From: Chthoniobacterales bacterium
GTDB lineage: Bacteria > Verrucomicrobiota > Verrucomicrobiia > Chthoniobacterales > UBA10450
Length of the DNA: 35,190 nt
NCBI GenBank assembly: GCA_013694595.1
Contig: JACDCC010000214.1
Coordinates: 1-35,190 of the forward strand
Direction of reading: 5' to 3'
Shown here: one piece after another, positions 31,176 to 35,190 of the stretch
Layout: every line of letters starts with the position of its first letter
Position numbering within the stretch: the stretch's first letter is position 1
Translations under genes and position numbers: made by a program
The notes under the pieces: model-generated
Told to the model about the DNA's origin: nothing
Seen by the model: the letters and a program-made list of their open reading frames with translations, nothing else
Databases searched by the model: none

Positions 31176-32699
31176 TTACTTGATCCTATTGCCCGTGTAC
31201 CTCTCGCCGCCCTGCTTGAGCGTGAGTTCGCCGACCGCCCCGTGCGCGTCCCTCGCGAAGACGAGCGTGTTTCCGGAGGCGACTGAAAAGAATTCTGTTT
31301 CGGACGCGGGCAGCCACTCGCGCTTCGCGCCGCCGTTCTGCTGGACGAGGAGTTTCCCGCCCTCGGTCGAGACGCCAAGGACGACGGTCAGCTGTGGGCT
31401 GATCTTGAACTTGAAGTCGCCCACGTAGAAGTCGTAAATCTGGGGATCGACTTGGGCGAGTTCGCGCTCAAGCGGTGCGTGCTCAGTCCAACCATATTCG
31501 CGCGCGACCGACCGGATGATCTCCATCGCCAGCGCGGTGCCGCCCTCGCCATTCGTCATCACGACGACGCCGCGACCGTCACTCAACCCAGCCCAGAAAG
31601 CTTCAAAGCCCTCGTCAACGCCGCCGTGTGAGAACTCGATCGCCTCTCCCCGCACTTCTACCGACGGTCCCAAGCCCCACTCGCCGAATTGGCGCGACAT
31701 CATTTGCGCCGCCATTTCCTTCGAGATGATCCTATTCGACTTCCCAGCGAGCGAATTCTGAAGCTCGACGGTAAGCAACGCTAGGTCGGTCGGCGTCGTC
31801 CACAAGCCCGCGGCAGCCATCTCAGGGTAGGTGTGGAAGCGACCCTTCACGGGCTGACCGCCCTTGTGCGCCGTCGCCGCGTCCTTCGCGCGCGCGGGCG
31901 GGAGCGGTTGCTCATACGTGCTTTGCTTCATGCCCGCGGGTTCGAGCACGAGTTCATTGAGGATGTCGGGGAAAGGCTTGTTGGCAACGTCGATCAGCAT
32001 CTGCTGCATGATCGTGTAGCCGCCGCCGGAGTAGCGCCAGACCGTGCCTGGCACGGTGTCAACTCGGATGGCGGCGGTGTTGGCGGGCTTCTCGCCGTTC
32101 AAAACTTGCAGGAACGTCGGCACTTGCGCGCCGTCAGCGTACCCGGGGAAGCCGTGGACCGTCAGCCCCGCGCTGTGCGTGAGCAGCCGCCGCAGCGTGA
32201 CCTTCTTTTCCTTCGTGAACTTGTTCTCGGGAAGCTTCCAAGACGCCAGACGCGCGTTCACGTCTTCGTCGAGCGATAGCCTGCCATCCTGCACGAGACG
32301 CAGCGCGGCGAGCGCGGCGACGGGCTTGCTGATTGAGCCCGCCTGGAAGAGCGTCTCGGTCGTGATGGGCTCGTTGGTCGAGACGTCCTTCACGCCGAAG
32401 CCACGCGCCCAATCGATCTTTCCGCCGCTGACAACTGCGACGCTCACGCCCGGGACGCGGTAGAACCTCATCCGCTCGGCTAACGGTAGCGTGGGCGACG
32501 CCGCGCCCTTGATTACGATCGCGGGGAGGAGCGCCACCTCGACTCGGCGGATTCTCTCCTCGACCGGCACTGCGGGCTGCACGGCCGGAACCTGCGACGC
32601 CGCCGACGCGGAGACGAAGTCGCCCGTGAAGCCGAAGACAGCGACCCACGCAATTAGGGCGACGGAAATGCACGGGTTGCCGAGAATCTCGAATCTCAT
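31176..32699 (-). CDS. Exported beta-lactamase-fold serine hydrolase (class C-like/esterase)
   Basis: A 507-residue protein with an N-terminal signal or anchor (about 10-33). The beta-lactamase/transpeptidase-like domain (about 75-390) has Ser122-IS-Lys125 (SxxK: FQAGSISKP), LLTHSAGL, the second motif as YSGGGY (Gly where many have Asn), and FSHGGVDEGF (HxG-type third motif). The C-terminal about 90 residues (VDPQIYDFYVGDFKF...) resemble the extra domain found on such esterase-like proteins. The substrate is unknown: a peptidase, esterase or cell-wall amidase are all possible, and resistance cannot be inferred. Start 32699 gives the signal sequence; longer starts (32723, 32783) are possible. 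It is convergent with the polymerase gene. Confidence 0.88.
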   Translation of the reverse strand: MRFEILGNPCISVALIAWVAVFGFTGDFVSASAASQVPAVQPAVPVEERIRRVEVALLPAIVIKGAASPTLPLAERMRFYRVPGVSVAVVSGGKIDWARGFGVKDVSTNEPITTETLFQAGSISKPVAALAALRLVQDGRLSLDEDVNARLASWKLPENKFTKEKKVTLRRLLTHSAGLTVHGFPGYADGAQVPTFLQVLNGEKPANTAAIRVDTVPGTVWRYSGGGYTIMQQMLIDVANKPFPDILNELVLEPAGMKQSTYEQPLPPARAKDAATAHKGGQPVKGRFHTYPEMAAAGLWTTPTDLALLTVELQNSLAGKSNRIISKEMAAQMMSRQFGEWGLGPSVEVRGEAIEFSHGGVDEGFEAFWAGLSDGRGVVVMTNGEGGTALAMEIIRSVAREYGWTEHAPLERELAQVDPQIYDFYVGDFKFKISPQLTVVLGVSTEGGKLLVQQNGGAKREWLPASETEFFSVASGNTLVFARDAHGAVGELTLKQGGERYTGNRIK

Positions 32700-33014
32700 T
32701 CGCCGTTTCTTCTCACAGAACATCGTGACATAGATCCCAGGCGCAAAGAATAATGGCGCAGCACAACGGCCGTGTTTGCGCAAACTTCCGTTCGCTTCTC
32801 AGGAGCCTATCTACGCCTGCCATAACATGTTCGATCGAGCGAACAGCCTCTCTGCAACGATCGGTCCTGGTCGAGGCGGAACAACGGACGACTCGTCCGG
32901 GGCTAATTTGCACCTCCGGCTTTCGAGTGGACCGGAAACGACAATGGCCGAAGACATTCTTATGAACCGAATCTCCGTTTCACCGTGCGCTTGCAGTAGG
33001 CGCGGCCAAAACGG
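32700..33014. other. 315-bp gap with no recognised gene or element
   Basis: Between the toxin gene and the serine hydrolase start. Short open frames exist but show no domain, no ribosome binding site and no codon pattern like the neighbours. No hairpin or repeat stands out. It may hold the hydrolase promoter and decayed sequence. Confidence 0.5.
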
Positions 33015-33317
33015 TTAGGCTTTGCGCTTCTTCATCGCTTTCCTGATCTCATCATGTGTGGCGAGATCGGTGAATGACAAGACGCCGGGTTCAGCATCGA
33101 ATACGAGCCGCAACTTCAAGCCGACGCGGCATTCGAAAAAACTGTCGCGCAGGCGGCGAATTCCGAGCCCGGAGTGCAGATGAGGTGTGCCAAAACCGTC
33201 GTGCACGGCAGTGATGACGTCGCCAATCTGCTGCCGCTGCCGTTTCGGAAGCCGACGAATGGCCTCCTTCAGTTCCGGCGCCAGCTCAATCCGCAATGTC
33301 CGCTTCGATGTCGCCAC
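33015..33317 (-). CDS. RelE/ParE-superfamily toxin
   Basis: A 100-residue basic protein with the RelE/ParE fold pattern: N-terminal helical hairpin (LAPELKEAIRRLPKRQRQQI, about 12-31), then strands with GIRRLRDSFFECRVGLKLRLVF (about 52-73), and a C-terminal basic helix (DEIRKAMKKRKA). Members cleave ribosome-bound mRNA or inhibit gyrase; which applies here is not decided by sequence. It overlaps the upstream antitoxin gene by 32 bp, typical of type II toxin-antitoxin pairs with the antitoxin first. ATG 33317 was used; a shorter start inside the overlap is possible. Confidence 0.78.
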   Translation of the reverse strand: MATSKRTLRIELAPELKEAIRRLPKRQRQQIGDVITAVHDGFGTPHLHSGLGIRRLRDSFFECRVGLKLRLVFDAEPGVLSFTDLATHDEIRKAMKKRKA

Positions 33318-33564
33318 TGAAGATTGTCATCTTGCCCGCTTTCCGATGTCGCGCGATCCGCTGCTTTGTTCTGCGCACAAATTGATCAAGTTCCTGTTCG
33401 GTGACTCCATACTCCTGCAGCACGTAATCATCGGAATGGATCTTCACCGGGCGCAACGCGATGACCTGGTCGCCGTGGAGAATCCCGATGTCTTCACCTT
33501 TCGCGGCGCGCTTCAAAAGTGACGACAAGTTGATGCGAGCTTGCGTGGGCGACAGCGTTGTCAT
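33286..33564 (-). CDS. Phd/YefM-type antitoxin
   Basis: A 92-residue protein whose N-terminus MTTLSPTQARINLSSLLKRA, followed by GEDIGILHGDQVIALRPV (about 23-40), matches the Phd/YefM DNA-binding and dimerisation fold. The C-terminal half (about 50-92) is acidic and helical, and would wrap the toxin. It is the first gene of the pair and would repress its own promoter together with the toxin. A small inverted repeat lies just ahead of its start. Confidence 0.82.
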   Translation of the reverse strand: MTTLSPTQARINLSSLLKRAAKGEDIGILHGDQVIALRPVKIHSDDYVLQEYGVTEQELDQFVRRTKQRIARHRKAGKMTIFSGDIEADIAD

Positions 33565-33565
33565 G

Positions 33566-33581
33566 CGTCGATATTAAGACG
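33566..33581 (-). promoter_or_regulatory. Possible operator/promoter of the toxin-antitoxin pair
   Basis: CGTC (33566-33569) and GACG (33578-33581) form a short inverted repeat around an AT-rich core (GATATTAA), directly upstream of the antitoxin ATG. On the minus strand the core contains TAATAT, which could be a -10 element. The arms are only 4 bp, so this is tentative. Confidence 0.25.
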
Positions 33582-33654
33582 TTATGGAGAGCAGCTCAAG
33601 CGCACTTCGCATGTCTCGCTCACAAGTGCACAATCGCAGATGAGGAGCGGGCTG

Positions 33655-35190
33655 TTACGCGGCCGCCACTTGTTCGAGCACGCGATTTAAGCGTTCGAAG
33701 TCGATCGGTTTGACAAGGTGCGCGATGAAGCCCGCGTCCCTCGTGCGCGCGAAGTCTTCGTCCATCCCGTAGCCGCTCAGCGCGATGCCGCGCAGGCCGT
33801 AATCGCGGGTCAGTTCCGTCATGAGATCGACCCCGTTGCCGTCGGGCAGGCCGATGTCGCTGATGACGAGATCGAATCGCTGATTCGCGGCGAAGTCGCG
33901 GGCGTCTGCGACGGTGCTCGCGGTCTGCACATCGTGCCCCTGCTTGCGCAGGAGTCGCGCGAGCACTTGCAAGGTGGGCTGATGATCTTCCACCACGAGC
34001 AGCCGGTAGGTGTGGCGCGAACTCGAGAGCGGTCGACGCGGTGCAGTGGTGGCGGCTTCGTTCGCGGCGGTGGTTGCAAGTTCGACCACGAAGGTCGCGC
34101 CGTAGCCGCGGCCGGCGCTGGCAACGTCGATCGTGCCGTCGTGCAACTCGACGATCGTTTTTGAAATCGACATCCCGAGGCCGAGGCCGCTCAGCGCGCT
34201 ATCGGATCTGACGTCACCCTGCACGAATGGTTGAAAGACGGAGTCGCGGAACTGCTCTTCGATGCCGATCCCGGTGTCGGTGAATTCGAGACGGATCTGG
34301 CCGGGGACGGGGTTCGCCGTGCGGACGATAATGCTGCCGCCGGAGGGCGTGAACTTGATGGCGTTTTTTAACACGTTCCAGAACACCTGATGCAGCCGGC
34401 CGGAATCGCCGACGACATGATGGTCCGCAGCTTTCAGGTCGAACTGAAGATCGATACGCTTCGTGAGGGCATCGCTCCGCATGATCTCCTCGGTGTGGGT
34501 AAGCAGCGAGTGGATATCCGCGGTCGCGAGACTGAGCTGTAACGTGCCGCGTGAAATCCGAGTGAGATCGAGCAGGTCGTCGATCAAGCGGGCCTCCAGC
34601 TCGACGTTGCGGCGCATCATGCCGAGCTGCTCGCGATACTCTGGCTGAATCGCGGTGTCGCGTTCGAGTGCCGCGGCGCACATGAGCACGGGCGTGAGAG
34701 GAGTGCGCAATTCGTGCGAGAGCGCGGCGAGAAATTTATCCTTCGTGCGGTTCGCCTGCTCGGCTTCGGCCTGCGCGATCTTCACGTCGTGGATTTCGGT
34801 GTTCGAGCCGATCCACATCAGCACGCCGCCGGTGGCATCGCGCATGGCGTGGGCGCGAGAAATGTGCCAGCGCCATTCGCCATCGGCGCGACGGAAGCGA
34901 TGTTCATATTCGAAAAACTCGCCGGTCTCGATCGATTGTTTCCATCGCCGGACATTCTCGTCGACGTCATCCGGATGGATGAACTGCGTCCACCCCCAGT
35001 CGCGGATTTGCTCGAATGAAAGGCCGGTAAATTCCATCCACTGGAGGTTGAAGTAGTCGATGTCGCCAGCTGGCGTGGCGGTAAAGATCTTTTGCGGCAT
35101 CGACTCGGCGAGGAACCGGAATCGATCGGCGCTTTCCCGCAGCTCCGCCTCGCTCTCCAGCAGTCTGGCATGCGCCTGCTGCAGGTCGTC
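33655..35190 (-). CDS. Hybrid sensor histidine kinase with PAS and receiver domains, 5' end outside window
   Basis: The frame is open to the window edge, so the true start lies beyond 35190; the ATG at 35100 is inside a PAS domain and is probably not the start. Order seen, with residues counted from that ATG: PAS (about 1-110, with EYEHRFRRADGEWRWHI), the dimerisation helix with H-box FLAALSHELRTPL (about 126-138), a HATPase domain with NVLKNAIKFTPSGG (N-box), FTDTGIGI and GLGLGMSISK, and a C-terminal receiver domain with VISDIGLPDGNG carrying the phospho-acceptor Asp. Upstream residues (DDLQQAHARLLESEAELRES) are coiled-coil. No membrane segment is in the visible part. The signal is unknown. 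Confidence 0.92.
   Translation of the reverse strand, partial: DDLQQAHARLLESEAELRESADRFRFLAESMPQKIFTATPAGDIDYFNLQWMEFTGLSFEQIRDWGWTQFIHPDDVDENVRRWKQSIETGEFFEYEHRFRRADGEWRWHISRAHAMRDATGGVLMWIGSNTEIHDVKIAQAEAEQANRTKDKFLAALSHELRTPLTPVLMCAAALERDTAIQPEYREQLGMMRRNVELEARLIDDLLDLTRISRGTLQLSLATADIHSLLTHTEEIMRSDALTKRIDLQFDLKAADHHVVGDSGRLHQVFWNVLKNAIKFTPSGGSIIVRTANPVPGQIRLEFTDTGIGIEEQFRDSVFQPFVQGDVRSDSALSGLGLGMSISKTIVELHDGTIDVASAGRGYGATFVVELATTAANEAATTAPRRPLSSSRHTYRLLVVEDHQPTLQVLARLLRKQGHDVQTASTVADARDFAANQRFDLVISDIGLPDGNGVDLMTELTRDYGLRGIALSGYGMDEDFARTRDAGFIAHLVKPIDFERLNRVLEQVAAA

Noticed and set aside
31176-32699. A beta-lactam resistance gene
   Set aside because: The fold is shared by many esterases and peptidases; the second motif is YSGGGY and there is no regulator such as AmpR nearby, so resistance cannot be claimed.
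32753-33018. Two overlapping short open frames on the plus strand
   Set aside because: No ribosome binding site, no recognisable domain and no codon bias matching neighbours.

Overview
The window is a high-GC bacterial chromosome segment, most likely from a soil-type member of the Verrucomicrobiota (Chthoniobacterales / Spartobacteria-like). This assignment is an inference from gene content and not from any rRNA. The clues are a nearly complete dcw cluster with a MurC-MurB fusion and an embedded LysM membrane protein, a GuaB3-type IMP dehydrogenase homologue, a family B DNA polymerase, a pseudopilin gene after ftsZ, and many short palindromic dispersed repeats between (and sometimes inside) genes. 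No rRNA, tRNA, CRISPR array, integrase or transposase is visible.

Layout. (1) Bases 1-1014, plus strand: the end of an MglA-like GTPase gene overlapping a Roadblock/LC7 gene (polarity or motility switch). (2) Bases 1109-5791, minus strand: a probable operon read exbB-exbD-tonB-small zinc-ribbon membrane protein-guaB3-fabF. A secreted YD-repeat-like protein lies upstream (to 6497), with an apparent frameshift near its end. (3) Bases 6549-25895, plus strand: the division and cell wall (dcw) cluster mraZ-rsmH-ftsL-ftsI-murE-murF-mraY-murD-lysM-ftsW-murG-murCB-ddl-ftsQ-ftsA-ftsZ. It is preceded by a four-repeat MraZ operator. Most junctions are translationally tight (1-17 bp overlaps), but three (before ftsW, ddl and ftsZ) are filled by palindromic repeats. 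(4) Bases 25941-28514: a pseudopilin with a shortened membrane helix, then on the minus strand an FkbM methyltransferase and an exported M20 amidohydrolase. (5) Bases 28729-31098: a family B DNA polymerase with degenerate proofreading motifs and a palindromic repeat inserted in frame. (6) Bases 31176-35190, minus strand: a beta-lactamase-fold serine hydrolase, a Phd/RelE-type toxin-antitoxin pair, and the 3' part of a PAS-histidine kinase-receiver hybrid gene that runs off the window.

Working together: MurE, MurF, MurD, MurCB and Ddl make the UDP-MurNAc-pentapeptide. MraY and MurG turn it into lipid II. FtsW and FtsI polymerise and crosslink it at the septum. FtsZ, FtsA, FtsQ and FtsL organise the divisome, and MraZ is the likely autoregulator. 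The minus-strand operon pairs an ExbB-ExbD-TonB energiser with purine and fatty acid enzymes.

Most worth a second look: an FtsZ whose catalytic T7 loop has lost the usual Asn and Asp; an ExbD whose membrane Asp is Asn; a DNA polymerase carrying a translated palindromic element and apparently inactive exonuclease motifs; and palindromic elements that seem to have separated ddl from its ribosome binding site.
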